Below the pieces are notes generated by a model that saw only the letters and a program-made list of their open reading frames with translations, was not told where the DNA came from and ran no database searches. Positions 8,235-16,883 of a stretch of DNA of 49,999 bases are shown here, one piece after another. Where the stretch lies: contig JACAVV010000012.1 of NCBI GenBank assembly GCA_024648695.1, forward strand, positions 1-49,999, given 5' to 3'. A program made the translations under genes and the position numbers. Within the stretch, counting starts at the first letter, position 1. Every line of letters begins with the position of its first letter. The stretch is from Nitrospina sp. (GTDB taxonomy: Bacteria > Nitrospinota > Nitrospinia > Nitrospinales > JACRGP01).

Positions 8235-9461
8235 TTAAGGGAACTTGAAACCTTTTTGAATGACGATGATATTGGATTCTTTATCTACGAAAAACCTGCG
8301 TTTATCGTCTTCCAAATCGTAACCAATGGTGGTGCCGTCGGGAATGACAACGTCTTTGTCGATGATGGCCATATTGATCTTGCAATTTTTACCAACGTAC
8401 ACGCGGTCCATGACCAGCGAATTGATCACTGCGGCACCGCTATCGATAAACACTTCAGGCCCAATCACCGAATCCTGAACGATTCCGCCGCTGATCACAC
8501 TGCCCTCGGAAACCAGACTATTGACCGCCTGACCCCGCCGACCATCTTCATTAAAAACGAACTTTGCCGGCGGCCTTCCGAAAGAGGTTGTCGTGAGGGG
8601 CCAGTTGCGATTGTAAAGATTGAATGTGGGCTTGATATTTCTTAATTCCATATTCGCTTCCCAAAAAGCGCGAATCGTTCCCACATCACGCCAATAGCCA
8701 ATTTCAGCACCGGTCACCTCAGGAATTTTATTGGATCGAAAATCATAAGCAAACAATCGCGAGTCCCTATAAGCTTTCGGCAAAATGTCTTTGCCAAAAT
8801 CATGCGTAGAATCCGGGTCTTCGCTATCCTGGTAAAGGGATCGAATCAGAAAATCAGAACTGAACACATAATTGCCCATAGAGACAAAAGCTTCATTGGG
8901 TCTGCCGGGAATAGATTTCGGATTGTCCGGCTTTTCCTGAAACCCAGTGATACGATTTTCGGCATCCACTTCCAGCACGCCGAACGATTTGGCTTCTGCA
9001 ATGGGGACAGGGATCGAAGCGATGGTCACATCTGCATTGTTATTCATATGAAAATCGATCATCTGCCGAATATCCATCCGGTAAATATGGTCCGCTCCAA
9101 AAATAGCAACAAGGTCATAACCCCGGTCTTCAATTAAATTTATATTCTGGAAGATGGCGTCCGCCGTTCCCTGATACCATTCGCCACCGGTTCGTTTTTG
9201 GGCCGGAACGGGAAGAATGAAATGATCCCTTAACAAGGCACTGAATCGCCAGCCTTCCTGCAGGTGTTCGGTCAGGGATTGTGATTTAAACTGGGTGAGA
9301 ATATAAATGGAAAATATCTTGGAGTTGACGAAATTGCTAAGTACAAAATCGATGAGCCGGTACTTCCCTCCAAAGGGAACGGCGGGTTTGGCGCGTTCTT
9401 TGGTGAGGGGATACAATCGACTTCCCTCCCCACCTGCCATGATCATTCCTAAGACTTCCAT
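8235..9461 (-). CDS. glgC: Glucose-1-phosphate adenylyltransferase (ADP-glucose pyrophosphorylase)
   Basis: Makes ADP-glucose from glucose-1-phosphate and ATP, the committed step of bacterial glycogen synthesis. The protein begins [20 protein letters not shown] with the nucleotide-binding GGEGSRL signature. It contains [27 protein letters not shown], the sugar-phosphate site region [14 protein letters not shown] and [11 protein letters not shown], followed by a left-handed beta-helix tail. I place the start at ATG 9461 (408 aa), 6-7 nt after AGGAAAG; the frame extends to 9515, but those 18 codons precede the conserved N-terminus. No glgA or glgB adjoins. The downstream neighbour is the DUF1343 gene. 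Confidence 0.95.
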   Translation of the reverse strand: MEVLGMIMAGGEGSRLYPLTKERAKPAVPFGGKYRLIDFVLSNFVNSKIFSIYILTQFKSQSLTEHLQEGWRFSALLRDHFILPVPAQKRTGGEWYQGTADAIFQNINLIEDRGYDLVAIFGADHIYRMDIRQMIDFHMNNNADVTIASIPVPIAEAKSFGVLEVDAENRITGFQEKPDNPKSIPGRPNEAFVSMGNYVFSSDFLIRSLYQDSEDPDSTHDFGKDILPKAYRDSRLFAYDFRSNKIPEVTGAEIGYWRDVGTIRAFWEANMELRNIKPTFNLYNRNWPLTTTSFGRPPAKFVFNEDGRRGQAVNSLVSEGSVISGGIVQDSVIGPEVFIDSGAAVINSLVMDRVYVGKNCKINMAIIDKDVVIPDGTTIGYDLEDDKRRFFVDKESNIIVIQKGFKFP

Positions 9462-9631
9462 ATTCTTTCCTGCGACAAGCTTTTTTCCTGAGGGTACCCC
9501 TCCCGGATGACACACAATCGCGGATTTTCAAAGGGGATCTATACGGCCTTCAAATTATCCTATTACGGCAACAATTGCAAAGTTAAATAATGGATAGAAT
9601 TTCGTTTGAATTGATTGCAAGACTCGACCCG

Positions 9632-10774
9632 CTATCTGCGTCTGCGTTTTTTTCGTCGTTTTTTTTTGGTTTCTTTCGCGGTGGGGGCGTCTTTGGCATT
9701 AGTGAGTTCAGTAAATTTTTTGAAGTATTCGGGAAAGAGAGGAAAATTGGTTCGCCATTTCAGCGATATCAAATCCTCGTGCACAAATTTGTCCAGCACC
9801 CACTGACCCTTGAACCCTGCGGTAAGAATGATTTGATCAGTCAGAAAAATGGATTTCTCCACACCGAACTCCTGAAAATCATCGGCGCGGTATAGCGGGT
9901 CGCCTTTGGCCGTCTGGAAATCCATTCCTCCACCTGACCAAAATTTATAATAAAAGTCGATGTCCAGCAACCGCGCGAAAATTTTGCCGACGGTTCCGTC
10001 TTCTTTCGTTTCGGGCATTCCAAGTGGCTCATTTTTGACTTTCATGTAATGGAAATCCGCCCCCAACTCCTGAAAAAAACTCCAGCCGGAACTGATATCC
10101 GCCGGAGAAAACGCGTAGCCTCCTCCTATGGCATAGGTCAGATTGTTATCAACGCCCCCCCCCGAGTTGCGTTGCCCTCCTCTATGCACCCAATAGACCT
10201 GAACATCGGCCATGAATCCTGCGATTTTGAATTGTGTGAAGTTTCCTATCGAAAATTTTTCCTGGCGAGTGGACGTTTCAATTTCTTCCCAGTCGATCCA
10301 TAAATCCTGCACCAGGAAATCCCGCTTGACCTGAAACTGGAAACCCTGCTCAATCGGATCATTAAATTGAAGAATATCGTTGTTGAACATTCCGTCCAGA
10401 AGCGGATGGTTTCGGTCGATGGTACCCGCAATAACACGCCAGCCGGGATGGAATTCATATAAAAAAGAAATCACCGGATCGACCTCATCCACTCTGTCGT
10501 CTTCTCCGAAAGGGATGTTCAGGAGCGCACCCAACTCAATGCTCATTCCACGTTTGATCCGGTACTTGAAATAGGGCTTGATGATATCGCCAATAAAGGT
10601 GCGTCCCTTGTTGATGGAGCTGATCCCGGTATGTTCGATGTTCTTGGCAAACGTCTCGTTCTGAATTCTAAACTCAAGCGACTTGGCCCCTGCAGATGTG
10701 CCTCCTAAAAGAAAAATAAGGAGAACTATTGAGGGGAAAATTCTAAAATGTAGTCTTGGCTTTTGCGAACTCAA
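9632..10774 (-). CDS. Probable outer-membrane protein with Lys/Arg-rich C-terminus
   Basis: 380 aa. The N-terminus looks like a Sec signal peptide (FPSIVLLIFLLGGTSAGA, about residues 13-30). The mature protein is rich in alternating polar/aromatic beta-strand patterns (for example YFKYRIKRGMSIELGALLNI, QEKFSIGNFTQFKIAGF, DIDFYYKFWSGGGMDF), consistent with a beta-barrel or other envelope beta protein. The final ~15 residues are almost pure Lys/Arg (KETKKKRRKKRRRR), odd for a barrel protein, which normally ends on an aromatic strand. The apparent start is TTG at 10774 with no good ribosome site, so the true start is uncertain. No close family recognised. Confidence 0.75.
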   Translation of the reverse strand: MSSQKPRLHFRIFPSIVLLIFLLGGTSAGAKSLEFRIQNETFAKNIEHTGISSINKGRTFIGDIIKPYFKYRIKRGMSIELGALLNIPFGEDDRVDEVDPVISFLYEFHPGWRVIAGTIDRNHPLLDGMFNNDILQFNDPIEQGFQFQVKRDFLVQDLWIDWEEIETSTRQEKFSIGNFTQFKIAGFMADVQVYWVHRGGQRNSGGGVDNNLTYAIGGGYAFSPADISSGWSFFQELGADFHYMKVKNEPLGMPETKEDGTVGKIFARLLDIDFYYKFWSGGGMDFQTAKGDPLYRADDFQEFGVEKSIFLTDQIILTAGFKGQWVLDKFVHEDLISLKWRTNFPLFPEYFKKFTELTNAKDAPTAKETKKKRRKKRRRR

Positions 10775-11102
10775 GGGGGACCGAATCCTAATTAAAGTAT
10801 GTTTACAGGCTTACAAAAAGGATGGATGAATATAGATCCGAGATTCCGCTTTTTCCAACTTTTCATTCTACAAGAAAAAACGAGCAGGGACTATAAGCTA
10901 TTGATTTTTAACATATTATTAGGATGGGCCTTGAGTGTCAAGAGGTAACTATTTGATTTTTAATTAGATAGTGGGTTTTGGGTGTAAAGGTAAGAATTTT
11001 GGGTGATGTTTTCCAAATAAAAACCCTTGATCTCACCCAGGAAAAACTTAGAGATAAGATTGGGAATATATGAAAAGGAAATAAATACGCCAGAAAAAAG
11101 CC
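10775..11102. other. Gene-free stretch
   Basis: AT-rich, with no ORF of note. Holds the upstream region of the 9632-10774 gene and the downstream side of the decayed toxin gene. Confidence 0.5.
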
Positions 11103-11456
11103 TTAATCACTCAGTAGTATTTTCCCCAATGGGGCAATTTCATCTTCCAGAGAAGAACCGATTCCTTTTAAAATAATTTCGATATTTCTGTTCCCGTGAA
11201 TTAAAGTAGCAATGATAATTCCCTAATTCGTAGCCTTAAAAATCACAAAATGTTTTTCGGCGGGAGCCATCAAAGATGTGTGGACCGCTTTTTTCTTAAT
11301 TTTCCTTTTTCTGGTTTGACGGCAATGGAATGGAACGCTTTATACAGATCAGTCAAATAACGCTGGGTTCGCTCCCTGCCGTGCATTTCGTTGGAAAAGG
11401 ATTTTCAATATCCAATAAATCCCGAGCCGCACTCCGCGTCAAAAGAATTTAAACAT
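11103..11456 (-). pseudogene. Decayed ParE/RelE-type toxin gene
   Basis: Piecing frames together from ATG 11456 gives MFKF, then LTRSAARDLLDIEN, then RERTQRYLTDLYKAF...KPEKGKLRKKR, then MAPAEKHFVIFKATN, a stop (TAG at 11223-11225), and GIIIATLIHGNRNIEIILKG to TAA at 11103. These fragments match the layout of ParE-family toxins, including the late LxHGxRNIExIL segment. At least three frameshifts and one in-frame stop break the gene, so no functional toxin can be made. It lies directly after the antitoxin remnant and would have overlapped its 3' end, as in type II toxin-antitoxin modules. Confidence 0.75.
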
Positions 11457-11584
11457 GAAGGGTTATTTCCAGCTTCCCTTTTCTTTTTTCTCAAATAAAT
11501 TTTTATCTTTTCCCCAGTCGCCAGTTGATTCAAAAATTCGGCCTTCGGCAATGCCCTCGAATCCTCAAGGATTGAGTCGAATAT

Positions 11585-11731
11585 TTAAAAGGTTTCACTC
11601 TCCATGTCACGTCGGATCAGAGAGCGTATATAATCGCTTGGGGTTTCGTACAATCCCTTAGGGCCCACAACACGAGCTACATGAAGCGCCAAAGGCTCCG
11701 GTAAATGAGCGTTCACTCTGTTTGATACCAT
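11585..11731 (-). pseudogene. Truncated ribbon-helix-helix antitoxin
   Basis: Starts at ATG 11731 behind AAGGA (7-nt spacing). The N-terminal ribbon-helix-helix DNA-binding part is intact (NRVNAHLPEPLALHVARVV, then LYETPSDYIRSLIRRDMES). A TAA at 11585-11587 stops it after 48 residues, but the same frame continues open past the stop (FDSILEDSRALPKAEFL...KKKREAG) up to the toxin ATG. The stop therefore looks like a nonsense mutation that removed the toxin-binding tail. The remaining 48-aa peptide could still be made and bind DNA. Confidence 0.7.
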
Positions 11732-11947
11732 AAGTTTTTCCTTTTTAAATCTAGGTACATTCGATTGAATTGTATACATTGTCGTTATATATCAATTTTG
11801 TCGCCACCTCATAGACGTTGCCACCCGGCTTTTTAAGGTTTTGACCCTGCAAATTGTGGAGGGTTATAATGGTTAATTATATTCTGGAAAACCTGCGTTC
11901 TATTAAAACGTTTTTTAATGAACCCCAATCACTAAGGACTTTTGAAT

Positions 11948-12520
11948 ATGAAACAGCTCATAGGATTATTTTTTTCAAGTTTCATTCTTTTAAATGTTAC
12001 GGTCAGCTTTGGCGAGGACAAACCTCAAGTCAGCCTGCGTGGACAAGCTTTGACTTTGCTGGGAACCCCTATTCATGTCGGGTTACCCTTACCCGATGTT
12101 TCGCTTTCTGACCGTTCTTTAAAAATGATTTCTATGGCCGCTTTTAAAGGAAAGGTGACCTTGATCAGCGTGGTGCCTTCGTTGGATACACCCACATGCG
12201 ACAAACAAACGCATATTTTGAGTGAGGAAAACGGTGGCCTTGATCAATCGATGAACCTGGTTACTATCAGCCGGGACTTGCCCTTTGCACAAAAACGATT
12301 TGCGAAAAAAGCAAAGATGGGAAATATCCTGTTTTTATCGGATTATAGAGAGGGAAGGTTTGGAACGTCTACCGGATTAATGATCGATGAAAACCGTTTG
12401 CTGACTCGCGCTATTATCATCCTGGATAAGGAGGGAATCGTTCGCTATCTGGAAATCGTGCCTGAGTTGGCTAAACTCCCAAATATGCAGAAGGCCTTTG
12501 ACTTTGCCAAATCCCTTTAA
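11948..12520 (+). CDS. tpx: Exported thiol peroxidase (Tpx family), one-cysteine form
   Basis: 190 aa. Residues 1-22 are a Sec signal peptide (MKQLIGLFFSSFILLNV...), so it acts outside the cytoplasm, unlike the cytoplasmic Tpx of Escherichia coli. The peroxidatic motif PSLDTPTC (C84) and the Tpx hallmark DLPFAQKRF are present, as is the conserved Arg in LTRAIII. The resolving cysteine, which in E. coli Tpx directly follows DLPFAQSRF, is Ala (A119) here, and C84 is the only cysteine in the mature protein. It would need an external thiol partner to be reduced. I chose ATG 11948, about 9 nt after AAGGA, over TTG 11942, which would lie too close to that site. It faces the small 12536-12736 gene. 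Confidence 0.9.
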   Translation: MKQLIGLFFSSFILLNVTVSFGEDKPQVSLRGQALTLLGTPIHVGLPLPDVSLSDRSLKMISMAAFKGKVTLISVVPSLDTPTCDKQTHILSEENGGLDQSMNLVTISRDLPFAQKRFAKKAKMGNILFLSDYREGRFGTSTGLMIDENRLLTRAIIILDKEGIVRYLEIVPELAKLPNMQKAFDFAKSL

Positions 12521-12535
12521 CTTGAAAGAACGGCT

Positions 12536-12736
12536 TTAAAAGGATTTCATCTCCAGGGTTACTAGAAAGTACTTCTCATAAAACCGGCATTCTTTCTTCA
12601 GTTCAGATAATTTGGTGTAGCCCATTTTTTTCAAGGCCATCAAAATTTCTTTTCGATTGAGTTGATGGGTCCTGTCAAAACTTACGGAGTCTACTAAAAA
12701 CAGGTTGTCCTCTTCCATTTCATGTGCCATTTGCAT
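12536..12736 (-). CDS. Small hypothetical protein
   Basis: 66 aa, starting MQMAHEMEEDNLFLVDSVSF. A good ribosome site (GGAGAGAA) precedes ATG 12736. The rest is helical and charged (NRKEILMALKKMGYTKLSEL), resembling a small helical domain, with one cysteine (KKECRFYEK) and no signal peptide or membrane span. It converges on tpx, with 15 bp between the two stops. No family recognised; the case for it rests on the ribosome site and amino-acid composition. Confidence 0.5.
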   Translation of the reverse strand: MQMAHEMEEDNLFLVDSVSFDRTHQLNRKEILMALKKMGYTKLSELKKECRFYEKYFLVTLEMKSF

Positions 12737-12949
12737 TTCTCTCCATTTGAAAACTATGGGAATGGAGGCCGATATTCATGCGCCTGAATTCTTGCTTGCA
12801 AATTCAAAAAAAGATGCCTTCAGCGAAGCGAATTTGAAGCTTTGATTCATTTATTATGAAATGCAAATGTTACGGTTTGAGGACAGCAAGGTTGCGCTTT
12901 TGCAAAAAATCTATTGAATAGAAAAATGGAAAAGGAAGGAAAAATGGAC

Positions 12950-12976
12950 GGGGAGGCCAAAGCCTCCCCTTTTTTT
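12950..12976 (+). terminator. Intrinsic terminator hairpin
   Basis: GGGGAGGC (12950-12957), loop CAAA, GCCTCCCC (12962-12969), then TTTTTTT. The U-run suits the plus strand, where the nearest upstream gene is tpx, 430 bp away. The hairpin also lies directly behind the minus-strand protease stop (12976-12978), with a shorter U-stretch 4 nt past the stem on that strand, so it may work for both directions. Confidence 0.75.
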
Positions 12977-15903
12977 CAGGTAAAGATTTTAACCAGGTGA
13001 TCAAACTCATTGGAAGATTTACGAATCGTGTCTTCGTTACCTACAACACACACGGTCCCCGACTCTTTAATTTTTTCGAACAGGGGCGCATAGCCCTTCA
13101 AATCTTCCAAACGGGTGGATAACAGTTGATCGCGCCGTTTTTGTTTCATCTCCAAAGTGATGCCTGTTAAATACTCGACCATGGCGATGGATCCCTTACG
13201 GTCGGGAGTCAAGGGTGGATCCAAATGGCCAACGCTTCCGATGATGAATTTGGTCAATTGGTCCTGGGTTAAATCGAGGCTTGCGATAAACTCGGGAATT
13301 TCATCGTAGGCATTAAAGGTTTGCATCAAATTGGGATCGCGGTAAGACACCAGACCGAAATCTCCGCTATAGCGGTCGAAACTGCTGGAGCATCCGTAGG
13401 CGCCGCCTTGAACCCGCACGCGTTCCCAAAGGTAGCCTGTGCCCAGCACCGATTTCAAAACATCGAAATGTCCGTTGTACTCATATCCCAAATCGTACAG
13501 ATTCACACCCTTTCCGACATACTGCACCTGGCTGGAAGTCAGAAAAGCCTCATTGGGAGACATGCCTTCGAATTCCAACGACACCGGGGTTTGCGGAGAA
13601 TCACTCAATCCATCCATTAAAGAACCGGCGTGATTTTCAAATGCAGGAAAATCTTCCGCCTCTGAAGTGAAATTCATCAATACATTGTCACGGTTAAAAA
13701 TATAACCCGCAACTTCGCTAAATGTTTCTGCCACCTCCTCCGGATGGCTTTCAGCCCTTTCAAGCAAACCTTCCAGAAACTTGTAATAGGCGATTCCATC
13801 CGTCAACTCATCATAGCGCCCCAGGCTGGAGTGGTAGGACTGCAAACGTGACAATACATACTGGTTGCCGTTGGGAATGATGGAGTCTTCCATATCCGAC
13901 TTGGCACTTCGAATGATTTCCACCATCCGCCTGGTGTTGCTGAATTTCTGATCGTGAAAAAGTTCCTGGAAAATGTCGAACAACTCCGGCATTTTGTCGA
14001 TGACAGATTTTCCGTTAAAAAACAGGTAAGAAATCAGGCGGTTGCGGTCGTTGATACCCACCGAAGTAAAATGGCGCATTCGAATGCCACCGGTATGTAT
14101 ACCGATGCGTTGCGACATCTCGACATACGAACGCTTTTTCGTCCCCATCCCGAGAACTAGTTTTCCTAATAGAGGAAGGTACTGAATTTTATCCTGCGGA
14201 ACCGACTGGGTATTGAATCCAATCTGCGTATAGGCGATTTTGTTGGTGAACAGGTCATGAAACAAAATGGTTGGTGAAGATTCATTTTTCACTTCAACCG
14301 GAAAGGACTGACTCTTCCTCGAAATATCTTCCAAGGACAATTGCGGCAGAGACGCTAAAGCTTCAGGGGAATCGGGAGTCAACTGTTGTTCCTGAAGCCG
14401 TTTATTTTCCTCCACCAGTTTTTTCTGCTCATCCAACGGCAAGGTGGACTTCACTTTCTTTAATTTTTTCTTGAGCAGTGAATCCAGCTTTTTCCCAAGG
14501 CCCGGATTGGGGTTGGCCACCATGATTACCTGATGCTTGTTTTGAAGTAGGTATTTTCGAATCAGTTTTTCGAAGTAACCCTTGTGTGCACCTTCCTTTA
14601 TACGGGCCAAAGATTCCTCGTAGCGCAAATGCATCAATGGTTCGGCATCATACAACCAGGATGAAAGGGCCTGAATGTTGTAAACGATTCCTTTTGGAAA
14701 ACCGCCGTAATTGGATTCACGCAGTTTGAATTCCACAGAATTCACTGCCGACCGAATCATATCTTCATCAATGCCATTTTGGGCGAGATTTCGAAGGGTG
14801 GAAAAAATCAGATCGACCACTCTGGACTCGTTTTCGGGACGCGTCCCCTTCAATCCGACAGCGAACATGGTCTCCAGTCGATAATCGTCAAATCCACCAC
14901 CGATCACCTCACTACCAAGTCCCGAGTCTATCAAGGCCTTACGCAAAGGCGACGCGGCTGTTCCAAGGAGCAGGTGACTCAAAATATGAAACGCCAAACA
15001 ATGTTCCTGGTCGGTGGTTTTATCCAGCTTCATAGCCACGGCCACATAGGTTTTGTTCTCCAGCGACTCTTCCTTCGAAATCGGATAATACAGTTTTTTG
15101 CGCTTGGGCTTTTTAAACCGTTTTTGATATTCAATGGAAGAATTGATAGACGAACGGGAAAACTCGCTTAAATATTCTGAGTCCAGAAACTTGAGATAGT
15201 TTAGTGTGTCTCCATCGCCATAAATGAACAAGCGGCTGTTGGAAGGATGATAGAACTTTTGATGAAATCCCTTGAATTCCTCATAAGTCAAATCCGGAAT
15301 TTCTTCGGGATCGCCTCCTGACTCATAACCATAAGTGGTGTCTGGAAACAGAGCGTGGGCCAGGTGGCGGTCCAGGAGATTTTCGGGACTGGAAAACACG
15401 CCTTTCATTTCGTTGTAAACCACTCCTTTGTAAATGATGTCATCATTTACAGTGTTGAGTTCGTAATGCCAGCCTTCCTGCATGAAAATGTCTTCGTTGA
15501 TACGGGGATGAAACACGGCATCCAGATAGACATCCATCAAATTGTAAAAATCCTTTTCATTGCGACTTGCGACGGGGTACATGGTTTTGTCGGAAAAGGT
15601 CATCGCGTTTAAAAAGGTCTGCAAGCTTCCTTTGATCAACTCGACAAACGGTTCCTTAACCGGAAATTTTCGGGATCCGCACAACACACTATGTTCAAGG
15701 ATATGAGCCACCCCGCGGTTGTTGGAGGGAGGGGTTCGAAACGTCGCGCTGAAGGTTTTATTATCGTCCGAGTTTTCCAGGATCAACAATTCGGCCCCCG
15801 ATTTCTGATGCTCGAACATCAATGCCCTGGAATTAATTTCTATAATATCCTCGGCGCGGACCAATTGAAACCCGTGATACTCCTTGCCCGTTTCCAAACC
15901 CAT
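12976..15903 (-). CDS. M16C zinc metallopeptidase, presequence-protease-like (PreP)
   Basis: 975 aa, the usual length of the M16C peptidases that degrade short peptides in a closed chamber made of two halves. The inverted zinc motif HILEH is at residues 67-71, with a further conserved glutamate in QEGWHYEL (about 143). Next to it are PFVELIKGSLQTFLNAMTF and TMYPVASRNEKDF, typical of PreP/CYM1 proteins. The second half carries the substrate-closure segments (for example GAYGCSSSFDRYSGDFGLVSYRDPN, seen in pieces). No signal peptide, so probably cytoplasmic. ATG 15903 is 7 nt behind AAGGA. Lies 56 bp downstream of the exonuclease III gene on the same strand. Confidence 0.93.
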   Translation of the reverse strand: MGLETGKEYHGFQLVRAEDIIEINSRALMFEHQKSGAELLILENSDDNKTFSATFRTPPSNNRGVAHILEHSVLCGSRKFPVKEPFVELIKGSLQTFLNAMTFSDKTMYPVASRNEKDFYNLMDVYLDAVFHPRINEDIFMQEGWHYELNTVNDDIIYKGVVYNEMKGVFSSPENLLDRHLAHALFPDTTYGYESGGDPEEIPDLTYEEFKGFHQKFYHPSNSRLFIYGDGDTLNYLKFLDSEYLSEFSRSSINSSIEYQKRFKKPKRKKLYYPISKEESLENKTYVAVAMKLDKTTDQEHCLAFHILSHLLLGTAASPLRKALIDSGLGSEVIGGGFDDYRLETMFAVGLKGTRPENESRVVDLIFSTLRNLAQNGIDEDMIRSAVNSVEFKLRESNYGGFPKGIVYNIQALSSWLYDAEPLMHLRYEESLARIKEGAHKGYFEKLIRKYLLQNKHQVIMVANPNPGLGKKLDSLLKKKLKKVKSTLPLDEQKKLVEENKRLQEQQLTPDSPEALASLPQLSLEDISRKSQSFPVEVKNESSPTILFHDLFTNKIAYTQIGFNTQSVPQDKIQYLPLLGKLVLGMGTKKRSYVEMSQRIGIHTGGIRMRHFTSVGINDRNRLISYLFFNGKSVIDKMPELFDIFQELFHDQKFSNTRRMVEIIRSAKSDMEDSIIPNGNQYVLSRLQSYHSSLGRYDELTDGIAYYKFLEGLLERAESHPEEVAETFSEVAGYIFNRDNVLMNFTSEAEDFPAFENHAGSLMDGLSDSPQTPVSLEFEGMSPNEAFLTSSQVQYVGKGVNLYDLGYEYNGHFDVLKSVLGTGYLWERVRVQGGAYGCSSSFDRYSGDFGLVSYRDPNLMQTFNAYDEIPEFIASLDLTQDQLTKFIIGSVGHLDPPLTPDRKGSIAMVEYLTGITLEMKQKRRDQLLSTRLEDLKGYAPLFEKIKESGTVCVVGNEDTIRKSSNEFDHLVKIFT

Positions 15904-15959
15904 AATTTATCCTTTCTTCAGCAGGTCCCTTGAAAAGCTCACCTTTCCATTCGCCTGGT

Positions 15960-16733
15960 TTATTTTCTTGTTTTTTTAATTTGCAGTCCGATTGGGCAGT
16001 GGTCAGATCCCATCACTTCTGGTGTGATGAAAGAGTCCTTGACCCTGTCCATAAACTCTTCATTCACGAAAAAATAGTCGATGCGCCAGCCCACGTTCCT
16101 TGCTCGCGCACCCGCTCTGTACGTCCACCAGGTGTACTGGTCCGGTTCCGGGTGGAAAGCGCGAAAGGTGTCTACATATCCATGCGACACCCACTTGTCT
16201 ACCCACGCCCTTTCCTCAGGTAAAAATCCGGAGTTTTTTTCATTGGCTTTGGGGTTCTTCAAATCTATCGCCTTGTGCGCCGTGTTCACATCACCACAAA
16301 TGATAAGGTTTTTACCCTGCTCGCGCAGGGATTGGCAGTGGTCCAAAAAAGCATCATAAAACTCCATCTTGAATTGCAACCGCTCGGGACCCGAGGTGCC
16401 GTTAGGAAAATAAACATTCAGCAAATCAAAATCCTTCCATTCCTGACGAATGATTCTGCCTTCTTCATCGAATTCGGGAATTCCCATTCCCATGTGAACA
16501 TTGAGGGGTTTCTTTTTACTCCAGACACTCACTCCACTATACCCCTTTTTCCTGGCGGAATTCCAGACGGTATGGTATCCGTCGGGATCAGACACCAGAG
16601 GGTCCAGTTGATTCTTTTGTGCTTTGGTTTCCTGGAGGCAAAGGATATCCGGTGAAGCCTGTTCCAACCATTCGAAAAATCCTTTTTTCACCACGGCACG
16701 GATTCCATTCACATTCCAGCTGATGATTTTCAT
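15960..16733 (-). CDS. xthA: Exodeoxyribonuclease III / AP endonuclease
   Basis: 257 aa. Repairs abasic sites and trims 3' ends in base-excision repair. All motifs of the endonuclease/exonuclease/phosphatase fold are visible: SWNVNGIRA at the start, CLQETKA with the metal-binding Glu, GYSGVSVWSKK, LLNVYFPNG, ICGDVNTAH (Asp and Asn), and the closing NVGWRIDYFFV and GSDHCPIGL with the catalytic Asp/His. Full length and intact. Begins ATG 16733, 150 bp from the divergent membrane glycosyltransferase gene. Confidence 0.96.
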   Translation of the reverse strand: MKIISWNVNGIRAVVKKGFFEWLEQASPDILCLQETKAQKNQLDPLVSDPDGYHTVWNSARKKGYSGVSVWSKKKPLNVHMGMGIPEFDEEGRIIRQEWKDFDLLNVYFPNGTSGPERLQFKMEFYDAFLDHCQSLREQGKNLIICGDVNTAHKAIDLKNPKANEKNSGFLPEERAWVDKWVSHGYVDTFRAFHPEPDQYTWWTYRAGARARNVGWRIDYFFVNEEFMDRVKDSFITPEVMGSDHCPIGLQIKKTRK

Positions 16734-16883
16734 GAATTGAGAAAAACCTTTGGTATTTGGCTGAGAGAGAAGTGGGGCAAGATTAGAACAATAAAGTAAA
16801 AATCAGGTCCGTTCAAGTTGAGTTTGGCTGAAAACCTTCCTTTTCGGAATTTAAATCATGATAGAATCTGATGCGATTTCACC

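Noticed and set aside
9462-9515. 18-residue extension of GlgC
   Set aside because: The conserved N-terminus begins at ATG 9461 behind AGGAAAG; the upstream codons look non-coding.
11854-12111. ORF on the plus strand overlapping tpx as a protein-coding gene
   Set aside because: Its second half is an out-of-frame shadow of tpx. Only the ribosome site at its internal ATG 11869 is noteworthy, and it is kept as a low-interest finding.
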